DNA of 64,000 nucleotides from Moduliflexus sp964602655. Lineage in GTDB: Bacteria > Moduliflexota > Moduliflexia > Moduliflexales > Moduliflexaceae. The notes below the pieces were generated by a model. The model had not been told where the DNA came from. It made no database searches and saw only the letters and a list, made by a program, of their open reading frames with translations. Position 1 is the first letter of the stretch; each line of letters opens with the position of its first letter. The stretch spans positions 39,438 to 103,437 of the forward strand of contig CAZRSF010000011.1 of NCBI GenBank assembly GCA_964602655.1. Direction: 5' to 3'. The translations under genes were made by a program, and so were the position numbers. Below are positions 25,353 to 33,786 of the stretch, in pieces.

Positions 25353-26369
25353 ATGCGAACAACGCGCTATCGAACCGTGCTGACTCTGCTCGCGCTCTTT
25401 CTTCTTGGCGGAATCGGACGTTATTATTACCTCCATGCGCAGCCGCGCAATGAGACATTCAGCCAGTCTCGTCTCTTATTGGACACGGTTGTTGATATTC
25501 AGGTCAATTCTTCGGATGAACAGCGCGCGAATCAGGCCATCGCCGCCGCGTATGCGGAAATCGAACGGATTGAAGCGCTGTTAAGCCGTTATCGCGACGT
25601 AAGCGAGATTTTCGCGTTGAACAAAAACGCCGGGATCGGAAGCGCGACTGTGAGCGCGGAAGTGCGTGATCTGCTGCAACGCGCGAAAAATTACGGCGCG
25701 CTGACCGATGGACTCTTCGACATAACCATTGGGGCGCTTGTCGATCTCTGGGGCATCGGCACAGAGCATGAGCGCATTCCTTCTGAAGAAGAGATTCGAC
25801 AGACATTACAGCGTATCAATCTTGCCACGCTCGATATGGAAAATCCGCAGAGCGTCAGCATCACGCAGGCGGGCGTCTCAATAGATTTGGGCGGCATCGG
25901 CAAAGGCTACGCGATTGATCGGGCATGGCAGACGTTGAACGATCATGGTATCGAGAAAGCGCTGATCAATGCCGGCGGAAACATCCGCTGCATCGGGACG
26001 CGCGCCGACGGCAACGCCTGGCGGATCGGCATCAGACATCCGCGCCAGGAAGGGATTCTTGGCGTGATCGAAGTGACCGATAAGGCGGTTGCCACCTCCG
26101 GCGATTACGAACGCTATTTTTTGCAGAACGGAACGCGGTATCATCATATTTTGGATCCGCGTACCGGCAGTCCGGCGCAGACCTGCCAGAGCGTGACCAT
26201 ACTCGCGCCGACAGCAGAAATGGCCGATGCGTTTTCCACGGCAGTCTTTATTATGGGGACTGACGCGGGAATGCGATTTATCGAAGCGCAGGAAGGGGTC
26301 GAAGCAATGATTGTCGGAACAGACGGCAACGCGGTCTTTTCAGCAGGATTTTCATTGCAGCCCAGATAA
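25353..26369 (+). CDS. apbE: FAD:protein FMN transferase
   Basis: ApbE transfers FMN from FAD to Thr or Ser of target proteins in the periplasm, including RnfG and RnfD. The 338-residue protein has an N-terminal signal-anchor (TVLTLLALFLLGGIGRYYYL, no lipobox Cys). Family motifs are LLDTVVDIQV, ALLSRYRDVSEI, SIDLGGIGKGYAID, INAGGNIRCIG, ATSGDYERYF and YHHILDPRTGSP, plus the metal-binding Asp region near the end (DAFSTAVFIMG). It stands 49 bp upstream of rnfC, which fits a dedicated role in maturing the complex encoded downstream. The ATG at 25353 has no strong ribosome site. Confidence 0.93.
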   Translation: MRTTRYRTVLTLLALFLLGGIGRYYYLHAQPRNETFSQSRLLLDTVVDIQVNSSDEQRANQAIAAAYAEIERIEALLSRYRDVSEIFALNKNAGIGSATVSAEVRDLLQRAKNYGALTDGLFDITIGALVDLWGIGTEHERIPSEEEIRQTLQRINLATLDMENPQSVSITQAGVSIDLGGIGKGYAIDRAWQTLNDHGIEKALINAGGNIRCIGTRADGNAWRIGIRHPRQEGILGVIEVTDKAVATSGDYERYFLQNGTRYHHILDPRTGSPAQTCQSVTILAPTAEMADAFSTAVFIMGTDAGMRFIEAQEGVEAMIVGTDGNAVFSAGFSLQPR

Positions 26370-26370
26370 G

Positions 26371-26398
26371 TCAGGCAACGCAGGGAACGCCGCCTGAC
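26371..26398. repeat. small hairpin between apbE and rnfC
   Basis: GTCAGGC at 26371 faces GCCTGAC ending 26398. No T-tract follows, so read-through into rnfC is expected. Confidence 0.45.
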
Positions 26399-26418
26399 GC
26401 AGTCATCATTTTCCCATT

Positions 26419-27774
26419 ATGGCATTGTCTATGAATATATTCGGATTCGGATCATCTGCAACATTTATGGGTGGAATTCATCCGCCCGAACACAAAGGCG
26501 CGACGCAGCACACGCCGCTCGAACGTATGCCGATCCCATCGCGAGTGGTTATTCCGCTGCTCCAGCATATTGGCGGCCCATGCGAGCCGCTGGTCGCTGT
26601 GGGAGACGAGGTGCGCGAGGGGCAGAAAATCGGCGAGGGCAAATCATTCGTGTCGGCGTCTGTTCATGCCTCGATTTCAGGCAAAGTCACGGCAATCGAG
26701 GAATTGCCGCATCCGTCGTTGGCTGCGCCGGTGCGCTCTATCGTGATTGAGAGCAGCGAGCCGGCGTCTCCGTTGGCATGGGAGAAAAAGGCCGATTGGT
26801 CAGCCTTATCCGGTAAAGAGATGCTGGATAAAATCAAAGACGCTGGCATTGTCGGACTGGGCGGCGCAGCGTTTCCGTCGCATGTGAAGCTCTCGCCCCC
26901 CAAAGACACCGTGCTTGACACGTTGATTATCAATGGGGTCGAGTGCGAGCCGTTTCTCACCGTAGATCACCGGGTCATGCTGGAACGGGGTCAGGAGATT
27001 CTCGACGGCGTCAAGATGCTTCGCAAACTGCTCAACGTGAAACAGGTGTTTATCGGCATCGAGAAAAATAAACCCGACGCCATCAACTTGTTCCAGCAAT
27101 TGACTGCCGGAACGTCGAATGGTACGGCGATTCAGGTGTTTCCATTAACGGTGAAATACCCGCAAGGCGCGGAAAAGCAGTTGATTTACTCGATTCTGCG
27201 TCGTGAAGTGCCGAGCGGCAAGCTGCCGTTCGATGTCGGCGTGGTCGTCCAGAATGTCGGCACGGCGCTCGCGATTTATGAGGCGGTGGCGTTGAATAAG
27301 CCGCTGATCGAACGCGCTGTCACGGTCGGCGGTCATGTTAAGACGCCGAAAAATCTGATCGTGCGGATCGGAACGCCATTTTCCAGCGTGATTGACTGCG
27401 CGGGCGGCATGACGGCAAGCAAACATCCGCTGAAAGTCTTGATGGGCGGCCCGATGATGGGCATCGCGCAATATACGTTGGATGTGCCGGTCATTAAGGG
27501 CACGAGCGGGATTTTAGTCATGGAGCAGCGCCACCAGAAAAAAAGCCGCCCGTGCGTCAAATGCGGCGAATGCGTACAGGGCTGCCCGATGGGATTGATG
27601 CCGAACCGATTGGCTGATTTTTCAGAGCGCGACAATTTTACGGAGTGCGACGCCTACAACGTGCGCGACTGCATCGAATGCGGCGTTTGCACCTATCTTT
27701 GCTCGTCAGCGCGTCCGATTGTGCATTTGGTAAAATACGCAAAACTGAACCTCAGCAAAATGAAAAAATCATAA
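26419..27774 (+). CDS. rnfC: Rnf complex subunit C
   Basis: Peripheral Fe-S and NADH/FMN-binding subunit of the ion-pumping ferredoxin:NAD+ oxidoreductase. The 451-residue protein starts GGIHPPEHKGAT, then has the NADH/FMN-binding region with GLGGAAFPSHVKL and INGVECEPFLTVDHRVMLE, and an SLBB-like segment (TVGGHVKTPKNLIVRIG). Two [4Fe-4S] motifs follow: CVKCGECVQGCP near residue 378 and CIECGVCTYLC near 417. It is a typical length for short-form RnfC without the alanine-rich C-terminal tail of some proteobacteria. First of six rnf genes in the order C-D-G-E-A-B. Confidence 0.96.
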   Translation: MALSMNIFGFGSSATFMGGIHPPEHKGATQHTPLERMPIPSRVVIPLLQHIGGPCEPLVAVGDEVREGQKIGEGKSFVSASVHASISGKVTAIEELPHPSLAAPVRSIVIESSEPASPLAWEKKADWSALSGKEMLDKIKDAGIVGLGGAAFPSHVKLSPPKDTVLDTLIINGVECEPFLTVDHRVMLERGQEILDGVKMLRKLLNVKQVFIGIEKNKPDAINLFQQLTAGTSNGTAIQVFPLTVKYPQGAEKQLIYSILRREVPSGKLPFDVGVVVQNVGTALAIYEAVALNKPLIERAVTVGGHVKTPKNLIVRIGTPFSSVIDCAGGMTASKHPLKVLMGGPMMGIAQYTLDVPVIKGTSGILVMEQRHQKKSRPCVKCGECVQGCPMGLMPNRLADFSERDNFTECDAYNVRDCIECGVCTYLCSSARPIVHLVKYAKLNLSKMKKS

Positions 27775-27783
27775 ACTGGGATC

Positions 27784-27803
27784 GCCGGCATCCTGCCGGT
27801 CAT
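27784..27803. repeat. small hairpin before rnfD
   Basis: GCCGGCATCCTGCCGG stem in the 52-bp rnfC-rnfD spacer, upstream of the rnfD ribosome site GAGGAA. Confidence 0.4.
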
Positions 27804-27826
27804 TCCTTTGAAAAAGAGGAACAACC

Positions 27827-28834
27827 ATGTCAGATATGTTTCAAGTCTCCGCATCGCCCCATATCAAAAGCCCGCTCGATACGAGCCGGGTCATGGGGAT
27901 TGTGCTGCTTTCCCTGTTGCCGACCGCGATAGCCTCGGTCTATCTGTTCGGCCTCAACAGTTTGATCGTCATTGTGACGAGCGTCGTGACCTGTCTGGTG
28001 ACGGAACTCGTCTGCAATCTGATGTTTAAAACAGGCATCACCGTGACCGACGGCAGCGCCGCCGTGACCGGGATGCTGCTCGCCTTCGTGCTTCCGCCCA
28101 CCACGCCGTACTGGATGGTGCTGATTGGCGCGGTCTGCGCGATCTTGATCGTCAAACAGTTGTTCGGCGGTTTGGGTTATAACATCTTCAACCCCGCGCT
28201 GGCGGCTCGCGCGATTTTGCTGGCATCCTGGCCGGTCGCCATTACAACGTGGATCAAACCGGTCAACTCGTTCGTTTCGCTCGATGCCGAAACGACCGCG
28301 TCGGTGCTTGGCATTCTGAAAGAAGCCGGACGATCTGGCGTTGATGCCGCGACTTCGGCATCCATAGATTCCGGATACTCGTATTTCGATATGTTTTTGG
28401 GGACGATTCCGGGATCGCTGGGAGAAACCTGCAAATTGACGCTCTTCATCGGCGCGGCGATGCTCTTTGCGTTCAAGATTATTGACTGGCGCATTCCGGT
28501 GTCCTATATCGGAACGGTGGCGGTGTTGTCGCTGCTATTCGGGCGCGATCCGCTTGCAGCCGTCCTGTCCGGCGGTCTGATTCTCGGCGCGTTTTTTATG
28601 GCGACTGATTATGTGACCAGTCCGACCACAAAAGCGGGCAAGCTCGTGTTCGGGGTCGGCTGCGGCCTGATGACGGCCTTAATCCGCTCCTATGGCGGAT
28701 TTCCCGAAGGCGTCTGTTATTCGATTCTCTTTATGAATAGCCTCACGCCGCTGATTGATAAATATGTGCGGCCTCGCGTTTTCGGCACGAAAAGCGTCTG
28801 GGAACGACTGAGCGCGGCCAAAACGCAAAGTTAG
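27827..28834 (+). CDS. rnfD: Rnf complex subunit D
   Basis: Integral membrane subunit related to NqrB, 335 residues with about nine hydrophobic helices. It carries covalent FMN in studied species. Here the likely attachment site is the DAETTAS stretch at 153-159, a D-x-x-T-T-A-S version of the usual DxxSGAT motif with Ser as the acceptor position. Typical RnfD segments are present: SPHIKSPLDTSRVM at the start, GGLGYNIFNPALAARA, and the C-terminal FMATDYVTSPTT. GAGGAACAACC precedes the ATG. Confidence 0.95.
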   Translation: MSDMFQVSASPHIKSPLDTSRVMGIVLLSLLPTAIASVYLFGLNSLIVIVTSVVTCLVTELVCNLMFKTGITVTDGSAAVTGMLLAFVLPPTTPYWMVLIGAVCAILIVKQLFGGLGYNIFNPALAARAILLASWPVAITTWIKPVNSFVSLDAETTASVLGILKEAGRSGVDAATSASIDSGYSYFDMFLGTIPGSLGETCKLTLFIGAAMLFAFKIIDWRIPVSYIGTVAVLSLLFGRDPLAAVLSGGLILGAFFMATDYVTSPTTKAGKLVFGVGCGLMTALIRSYGGFPEGVCYSILFMNSLTPLIDKYVRPRVFGTKSVWERLSAAKTQS

Positions 28835-28866
28835 CTGTCAGACACCTTCGAAGGTGTCTGACAGCT
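28833..28866. repeat. perfect 34-bp palindrome, GCTGTCAGACAC family, copy 1
   Basis: AGCTGTCAGACACCTTC and its exact complement, between rnfD and rnfG, overlapping the rnfD stop. Copy 2 at 51701 differs by a symmetric base pair change, and a degenerate copy lies at 31809-31840. It lies inside an operon, so it does not act as a complete terminator. Confidence 0.85.
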
Positions 28867-28894
28867 TGTTCTTAACGTTGAGAGGAACAAAGTT

Positions 28895-29455
28895 ATGCCA
28901 GAATTTGTCAGAATGATTGTGGTCTTGTTTGCGGCATGCTCGATTTCGGCAGGCAGCCTCAGCGTGGTGAATATCGTGACCAAAGCGCCGATTGCCGCCT
29001 GGGATGCCAAACAAAAAGAAGTCGCGCTGCGCGAAGTGTTTACCGAAGCTGATTCGTTTACGGAACTGGCGGCAAATGCAGACGCAACGGCGGCAAAAAC
29101 TCAGATATGGGAAGCGCAGAAAGGCGGCCAGTCTGTCGGGCAGATTTTTTTGATCGAGACGCAAGGCTACAGCGGGGCGATTAAAATCATGTTCGGCACG
29201 AATGCGGACGGCGCGCTTACCGGCATGAAAGTGTTGAGCCATACCGAAACTCCGGGGCTTGGCGCAAAAATTACGACGCCTGCATTTCGCGACCAGTACA
29301 AGAATAAGACCAGAGAACAGCTTGCGCTGAAAAAAGATCAGCCGGAAAGCGGGCAGATTGACGCCATCACGGCGGCGACCATTTCGTCACGCGCCGTCAC
29401 GCGCGGCATCGCCTCTGCGCTTGAAACATACTCGAAAAATAATGGAGGGAAATAG
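28895..29455 (+). CDS. rnfG: Rnf complex subunit G
   Basis: Membrane-anchored periplasmic flavoprotein subunit, 186 residues. One N-terminal helix (FVRMIVVLFAACSISAGSLS) precedes the FMN-binding domain. The family stretches SGAIKIMFG, HTETPGLGAKI and GQIDAITAATISSRAVTRG are present. Thr162 in the DAITAAT motif is the predicted FMN attachment site for ApbE. AGAGGAAC lies before the ATG. It is preceded by a palindrome in the spacer and followed immediately by rnfE. Confidence 0.94.
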   Translation: MPEFVRMIVVLFAACSISAGSLSVVNIVTKAPIAAWDAKQKEVALREVFTEADSFTELAANADATAAKTQIWEAQKGGQSVGQIFLIETQGYSGAIKIMFGTNADGALTGMKVLSHTETPGLGAKITTPAFRDQYKNKTREQLALKKDQPESGQIDAITAATISSRAVTRGIASALETYSKNNGGK

Positions 29456-29457
29456 CT

Positions 29458-30075
29458 ATGAGTGAGCCGACGAACAAACAGATATTGCTCCGAGAGATGA
29501 CTAAAGGTCTGATCAAAGAAAATCCGATCTTAGTCATCATGTTAGGATTGTGTGGAGCGCTTGCCTGTTCTACCAGCGCCAGCGACGGTCTTGGCATGGG
29601 GCTGGCGTTCAGCTTCGTCATGCTTTGTTCGAATGTCGTTGTCGCCATGATTCGTAATATCGTGCCGAGCCAGGTGCGCATTCCGGTCTTTATCATCGTC
29701 ATTTCAACCTTTGTGACGATTGTGGATTACAGCTTGAAAGCGTATTTCCCTGGCCTGTCGCAATCGCTTGGCGTCTTCGTGCCGCTGATCGTCGTCAACT
29801 GCATCGTGATGGGACGCGCCGAGGCGTATTCGAGCAAAAATGCCGTTCTTTCTTCACTGATGGACGGCATCGGCATGGGGATCGGGTTTACGGTAGTCAT
29901 CACGTTGTTAGGCATGACGCGGGAAATCGTAGGAAACGGGACGATGTTCGGCATGCAGGTGATGCCTGCAAGTTATCAGCCGTTTATGCTGTTCATCCTT
30001 CCTCCGGGAGCGTTTTTGGTGATTGGCTTCTTTCTGGCGATTCATCGTAAGATTATGCTTACGTTTTACAAATAG
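29458..30075 (+). CDS. rnfE: Rnf complex subunit E
   Basis: Integral membrane subunit of 205 residues with six predicted helices, related to NqrD and RnfA. Family signatures are KENPILVIMLGLCGALA, IPVFIIVISTFVTIVDYSLK, PLIVVNCIVMGRAEAY and GFTVVITLLGMTREI. The conserved Cys in LGLCGAL matches one of the two that bind an intramembrane iron-sulfur site shared with RnfA. The ATG at 29458 has GGAGG and overlaps the spacing of the rnfG stop by only two bases. Confidence 0.95.
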   Translation: MSEPTNKQILLREMTKGLIKENPILVIMLGLCGALACSTSASDGLGMGLAFSFVMLCSNVVVAMIRNIVPSQVRIPVFIIVISTFVTIVDYSLKAYFPGLSQSLGVFVPLIVVNCIVMGRAEAYSSKNAVLSSLMDGIGMGIGFTVVITLLGMTREIVGNGTMFGMQVMPASYQPFMLFILPPGAFLVIGFFLAIHRKIMLTFYK

Positions 30076-30098
30076 GAACGAGTGCGGGAGAATCTATC

Positions 30099-30692
30099 AT
30101 GATTTCGAATGACTTAAACGTGTTTTTGATTTTTTTGAGCGCGATGCTCGTCAACAACATCCTGTTGATCCGTTTTATTGCGCTCTGTTCCTTTTTCGGG
30201 ATCAGTAACAGCATCAAAACCTCGATTGGGATGGGTTTTGCGGTGTGTTTCGTGATGGTCATGGCAACGGGCGTGTCGTGGCCGATTTATCACTATTTGT
30301 TAGTGCCGTATGGCCTTACGTACTTGCGAACAGCGGCGTTTATTCTGACGATTGCCACGTTCGTGCAGCTTGAGGAAATGTTCATTCGCAAGATGTTTCC
30401 GCCGCTTTATAGGGCGATGGGGATTTATCTGCCGCTGATCGTCGTGAACTGCGCCGTGCTGGCTGCCGCATTTCTCTGTATTGATTACAATCTCAATTTC
30501 GTCAAAAGCATCATCTACACGTTAGGAGTTGGCGTCGGCTATTTTCTGGCGATTGTGATGTTTGCGGCGGTGCGCGAAGTGGTTGATCATGCGCCGGTGC
30601 CGCCTCTGTTCAAAGGGCATCCGATTTCGTTCATCACCGCAAGTTTGATGTCATTAGCCTTTTTAGGATTCAAAGGATTATTCGGACTATGA
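30099..30692 (+). CDS. rnfA: Rnf complex subunit A
   Basis: Integral membrane subunit of 197 residues with six predicted helices, homologous to RnfE in inverted topology. Signatures are NILLIRFIALCSFFGISNSI, ATFVQLEEMFIRKMFPPLYR, GIYLPLIVVNCAVL and VGYFLAIVMFAAVREVV. The Cys in FIALCSFFG is the likely iron-sulfur ligand. Its last codons overlap the rnfB start by 4 bp, showing translational coupling. Confidence 0.96.
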   Translation: MISNDLNVFLIFLSAMLVNNILLIRFIALCSFFGISNSIKTSIGMGFAVCFVMVMATGVSWPIYHYLLVPYGLTYLRTAAFILTIATFVQLEEMFIRKMFPPLYRAMGIYLPLIVVNCAVLAAAFLCIDYNLNFVKSIIYTLGVGVGYFLAIVMFAAVREVVDHAPVPPLFKGHPISFITASLMSLAFLGFKGLFGL

Positions 30693-31495
30693 ACATACTC
30701 TTCGATATTCTTACACCGATTTTAGTGTTAGGGCTGTTGGGCGCGGCGTTTGCCGTGCTGCTTTCCGTGTCGTACCGAATGCTGATCGTGCACGGCGATC
30801 CGAAAGTGGAACTTCTTCTCTCGCAGTTGCCGGGATCGAACTGCGGCGCATGTGGTTTTGCGGGCTGTCTCGGCTTTGCTGAAACGCTGGCAAAAGGCGA
30901 GGCGGAAACAACAGGCTGTCTGGCTGGCGGCCCAACCGTCGCGGCAAAACTTGCTGAAGCGCTTGGGATTTCGGTTGAAGCGCAGGTGGAAAAAATTGCG
31001 TTCGTCGCCTGCCGCGCCGGGCGCGACATGGCAAAAAGCAAGTATCAATATGCTGGCGTGGACAATTGTCAGGCTGCGAGCCTGCTGTTCGGCGGCGAAC
31101 GCGCCTGCGCGTATGGCTGTCTCGGCCTCGGAAGCTGCGTCCGCGTCTGTCCGTTCGACGCGATTCATGTCAACGCCGATGGCGTGTCGGTCGTGGATCG
31201 GGAGAAATGCCGATCCTGCGAAAAATGCGTCAAAGCCTGCCCACGCAAGCTGATTCGCATGGTGCCGAAAGCGCAGACGGTGCTGGTCGCATGCAGCAAT
31301 CTCGATAAAGGCAAAAAGGCGAAAGATCAGTGCGCAATGGCCTGCATCGCCTGTAAAATCTGCGAAAAGAACTGTCCGCAAAAGGCGATTGTCGTCACGA
31401 ATAATTTAGCGGTGATTGACGACGCCAAATGCAAGCAACACGCAATTTGCGTCGAAAAATGCCCGCAGAAAACGATTATTCGGCTGCAAGCGTAG
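30689..31495 (+). CDS. rnfB: Rnf complex subunit B
   Basis: Ferredoxin-accepting Fe-S subunit, 268 residues. One membrane helix (about 8-30) is followed by the Fe-S domain with Cys52, Cys55, Cys60 and Cys77 (NCGACGFAGC). Ferredoxin-type clusters follow: CLGLGSCVRVCP with CRSCEKCVKACP, and CAMACIACKICEKNCP with CKQHAICVEKCP. This is the short clostridial/proteobacterial style without large extra domains. It is the last rnf gene; a strong terminator follows at 31513. Confidence 0.95.
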   Translation: MNILFDILTPILVLGLLGAAFAVLLSVSYRMLIVHGDPKVELLLSQLPGSNCGACGFAGCLGFAETLAKGEAETTGCLAGGPTVAAKLAEALGISVEAQVEKIAFVACRAGRDMAKSKYQYAGVDNCQAASLLFGGERACAYGCLGLGSCVRVCPFDAIHVNADGVSVVDREKCRSCEKCVKACPRKLIRMVPKAQTVLVACSNLDKGKKAKDQCAMACIACKICEKNCPQKAIVVTNNLAVIDDAKCKQHAICVEKCPQKTIIRLQA

Positions 31496-31512
31496 AACTT
31501 ACGAGAGCGCAG

Positions 31513-31544
31513 AAGCCCGGTACGTCTTCGTACCGGGCTTTTTT
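31513..31544 (+). terminator. intrinsic terminator after the rnf operon
   Basis: AAGCCCGGTAC, a short loop (GTCTTC), the complement GTACCGGGCTT and a run of T residues. It lies 18 bases after the rnfB stop and is the clearest terminator in the window. Confidence 0.88.
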
Positions 31545-31635
31545 GTTTGCGAATGCAGTAAATATTTTTTTTTGCAATCTGCTTGCATTTTTTCCGAACA
31601 GCCGATAATAAACATGAAATACATCGAATCACAAC

Positions 31636-31845
31636 GTTATACCAATAAATCGTAACTCGTAGGGCGAAACTGATGTTTCGTCCTCGCCGAAAAAACAGTT
31701 TCGGCGTACATTATCCAGGAGTGCAAAAGCGCAGCTTTTTCGGTCAAAGCTGCGCTTTGAGACTCCTTCTTCACGTTCAATGCTGTTGAATAACGCTGTA
31801 TATGGACAAGCTGTCAGACACGTTGAACATGTTTGACAGCGTCAT
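31636..31845. repeat. composite palindromic array with three hairpin families
   Basis: In the 387-bp gap between rnfB and the RseC gene. In order: a TATACC linker (31638-31655), a GAAACTGATGTTTC/GAAAAAACAGTTTC element (31664-31704), a GGAGTGCAAAAGCGCAGC inverted repeat (31717-31767), a linker with GAATAACGCTGTATA (31789-31803), and a degenerate GCTGTCAGACAC palindrome (31809-31840). Pieces of this array recur around 61170-61276, inverted. No gene is seen in the gap. Confidence 0.75.
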
Positions 31846-31882
31846 CTCCCTCTGAACGGGAAAATCAGGCGGTGAAATTTTT

Positions 31883-32314
31883 ATGATTACAGAAACCGGA
31901 CGAGTCTTGAAAATCGAACACGGCACAGCCGTGATCGAGATGCAGAAAAAAAGCGCGTGCGCGCAATGTCATGCCAATTGCGTCTGCGAGTTCGAAACTG
32001 GCGCGGTCGTGATTGAAGCGAACGATCCGATTGGCGTGCGTCTCAATCAGCAGGTTGAAGTGATGATTCCGTATGATAGCGCGTTAAAAGCGTCGTTTGT
32101 CGTCTATATCATTCCGCTGTGCGGCTTGCTGTTCGGAATGCTGCTCGGCTGGACTATCGGCCAGCGCGTCGGCGTGGAAAATATCTTCGAAATGATCGGC
32201 GGATTCGGCTGTTTAGGGCTGTCATTCTTGTTTGTGCATTACTACAACAACCGCTTTAAAAAGCAGACGAAAAATCAGCCCGTCATTACGCGCGTTTTGG
32301 CTGAAGTCTCATAA
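31883..32314 (+). CDS. RseC/SoxR-reducing family membrane protein
   Basis: A 143-residue protein. The N-terminus has a beta domain with ACAQCHANCVC, the cysteine-rich cluster that marks this family, then two membrane helices (about 70-90 and 108-125) and a basic tail. RseC proteins are associated with reduction of the SoxR [2Fe-2S] centre together with Rsx/Rnf complexes, or with sigma-E control. Its position shortly after an rnf operon agrees with the first role, though a terminator separates them. Confidence 0.85.
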   Translation: MITETGRVLKIEHGTAVIEMQKKSACAQCHANCVCEFETGAVVIEANDPIGVRLNQQVEVMIPYDSALKASFVVYIIPLCGLLFGMLLGWTIGQRVGVENIFEMIGGFGCLGLSFLFVHYYNNRFKKQTKNQPVITRVLAEVS

Positions 32315-32339
32315 AGTTATTGCTCAATAACCACTCCTG

Positions 32340-32399
32340 AGACACGCGCCAGATCGCCGAGTATGTCGAAGGGCTGCGGCAGAAATACAGCAAGGCCTG
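32340..32399 (+). pseudogene. orphan protein-like fragment
   Basis: After an in-frame stop the sequence encodes DTRQIAEYVEGLRQKYSK, a strongly protein-like amphipathic stretch with no start codon, running into a palindrome. Probably a scrap of a lost gene; family unknown. Confidence 0.3.
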
Positions 32400-32427
32400 T
32401 GAGGTTTTTGAAACCTCACAGGCCTTG
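32391..32427. repeat. perfect 37-bp palindrome
   Basis: CAAGGCCTGTGAGGTTT and its complement around a 3-base loop. It lies between convergent genes, just after the orphan fragment, and shares the GGTTT/AAACC centre with the CAGGGTTTCAAA family. Confidence 0.8.
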
Positions 32428-32432
32428 CATCA

Positions 32433-33533
32433 TTATTTTTTGCCGACCAATCGCGCCGCCTCCTGCCGAATCCGCTCAAAATCCGCCAGACTGTCTATGA
32501 CTTCGATTTCAATGCTGACCTGATACTGCGCCTGCGCGTCCAGCATCGGCAGGGCGTTCTGTTTGCGGAGCGCGCTGCGTCCTACCGGCGTCACTGTGCC
32601 CGGTTCCAATCCCATGACGTAAAACCCCTGGCACGGCATTTTCCATTGCGTAAATTTCGGAAGTTGGTTGATGTTAAAGCGTTCGATAATGCCTAACGGC
32701 GTGCCGTTGCCGATGTTGGGATTCAACAGCGCCACAAAGGTTTGCCCATCTTGATCTGCCGCCAAATCGTGGAAAAAGACCTTTTCGTGATAATCGTGGA
32801 TTGGCGCCGTCACGCTTAAACATTCGGCGACGCCGTTATCCTGCCGGGCGTGATCGTTGCGCGGTTCGGTCGCCAGAATCGGCGCGACGATGCTGGTATT
32901 CGACCCCAATAAAGGAAAACCGACATTGAAATGATAGAGCATCATCAACGGCTGCGGCGTGAAACTGCGATTTTCAATCACGTCGGTCAGGATGAATTTT
33001 TTCCAGCCTAACCGCGTTTCGATGCGCCGGGTCAGGGTCATAAATTCCCCCATTGCGCGGCATTCCCGCAGCATCCCCTGCACGGTCATGACGTACTCGT
33101 CGCCCTGCCATTCCTGATTGACGCAGACATTTTCCGCGCCAGCATTCGAAATTCGGCCATGCAAGCCGAGCGCCTCGCCCTGATCGTCGTCCGGCTGGCC
33201 GGAATACGTGATGCCGCAGGTCGTCAGCAGGCCGACGAAAAAGCTGCGCAGCCAGCCCAATCCCGGCTCTTCGTAATACGCCGGGGAGGTGATGCCCGTG
33301 CCAGAGGCGAAATGCAGCGGAATGCCGCAATAGCGAGCGTCGGGAATATCCATGCCGCGCCCTGGAAGCACCGTGAATTGCAAACCTGCGCCGGTCTGCA
33401 CGTCAACGGCCTTGACGCCTTCAGCTTTGCCGTCTTGCAATACGCAAGAGCGAATACCGGCCACTTGCGCCGGATCGCCAATATATGAAAGTAAATCTGT
33501 TTTGTTCCACGATTTTCCGTAGAGCGTTGTCAT
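32433..33533 (-). CDS. DUF4432 family, aldose-1-epimerase-like protein
   Basis: A 366-residue cytoplasmic protein of the DUF4432 family, which has the beta-sandwich of aldose 1-epimerases. Supporting stretches are FTVLPGRGMDIPDARYCGIP, GLLTTCGITYSG, GLHGRISNAGAENV, MMLYHFNVGFPLLG and the C-terminal GLEPGTVTPVGRSALRKQ. The His in GLHGR and MLYHFN match the positions of sugar-binding histidines. The ATG at 33533 has GAGGAG at 7-base spacing. Family members are often found near sugar catabolism genes; none is adjacent here. Confidence 0.85.
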   Translation of the reverse strand: MTTLYGKSWNKTDLLSYIGDPAQVAGIRSCVLQDGKAEGVKAVDVQTGAGLQFTVLPGRGMDIPDARYCGIPLHFASGTGITSPAYYEEPGLGWLRSFFVGLLTTCGITYSGQPDDDQGEALGLHGRISNAGAENVCVNQEWQGDEYVMTVQGMLRECRAMGEFMTLTRRIETRLGWKKFILTDVIENRSFTPQPLMMLYHFNVGFPLLGSNTSIVAPILATEPRNDHARQDNGVAECLSVTAPIHDYHEKVFFHDLAADQDGQTFVALLNPNIGNGTPLGIIERFNINQLPKFTQWKMPCQGFYVMGLEPGTVTPVGRSALRKQNALPMLDAQAQYQVSIEIEVIDSLADFERIRQEAARLVGKK

Positions 33534-33591
33534 GCGTTTTCTCCTCTGATCGTACCGGGTTACGCCCCAGCGAGCCATTGTTTACGAGGTT

Positions 33592-33678
33592 ATCAACCAT
33601 GCTGCAATCGAACGAATGTCTATCGTCAAACCGTCTTCTTCAATCGGAGGCAAATCGCTTTCCGACGCACACAGCATT
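33592..33678 (-). pseudogene. orphan C-terminal-like fragment
   Basis: A short minus-strand frame encodes ASESDLPPIEEDGLTIDIRS followed by IAAWLITS and a stop. It is protein-like, acidic and has no start of its own, being cut by the CATTGCGAG repeat at 33680. Likely the remnant of a lost gene; family unknown. Confidence 0.3.
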
Positions 33679-33679
33679 C

Positions 33680-33781
33680 TGTCATTGCGAGAAGCCCTTC
33701 GACAAGCCCAGTACAGGGTTGCGACGACGCCACCTCGGAAAACCGGCGAGATTGCTTTGCTGAAAAACGCTCGCAATGACA
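33680..33781. repeat. CATTGCGAG inverted repeat, copy 2
   Basis: TGTCATTGCGAG at 33680-33691 and its perfect complement at 33770-33781, enclosing an unrelated loop that includes CTTCGACAAGCCCAGTACAG. Compare 6304-6378. Confidence 0.7.
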
Positions 33782-33786
33782 CAGGT

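Noticed and set aside
25171..25458. Minus-strand frame of 95 codons overlapping the apbE start
   Set aside because: Low-complexity translation, no ribosome site, and it overlaps the functional apbE N-terminus.
28833..28866. Palindrome as rnfD terminator
   Set aside because: No T-tract follows, and it lies between operon genes that must be co-transcribed.
31636..31845. CRISPR array
   Set aside because: The hairpins are of different families and spacing, with no identical direct repeats and no cas genes.
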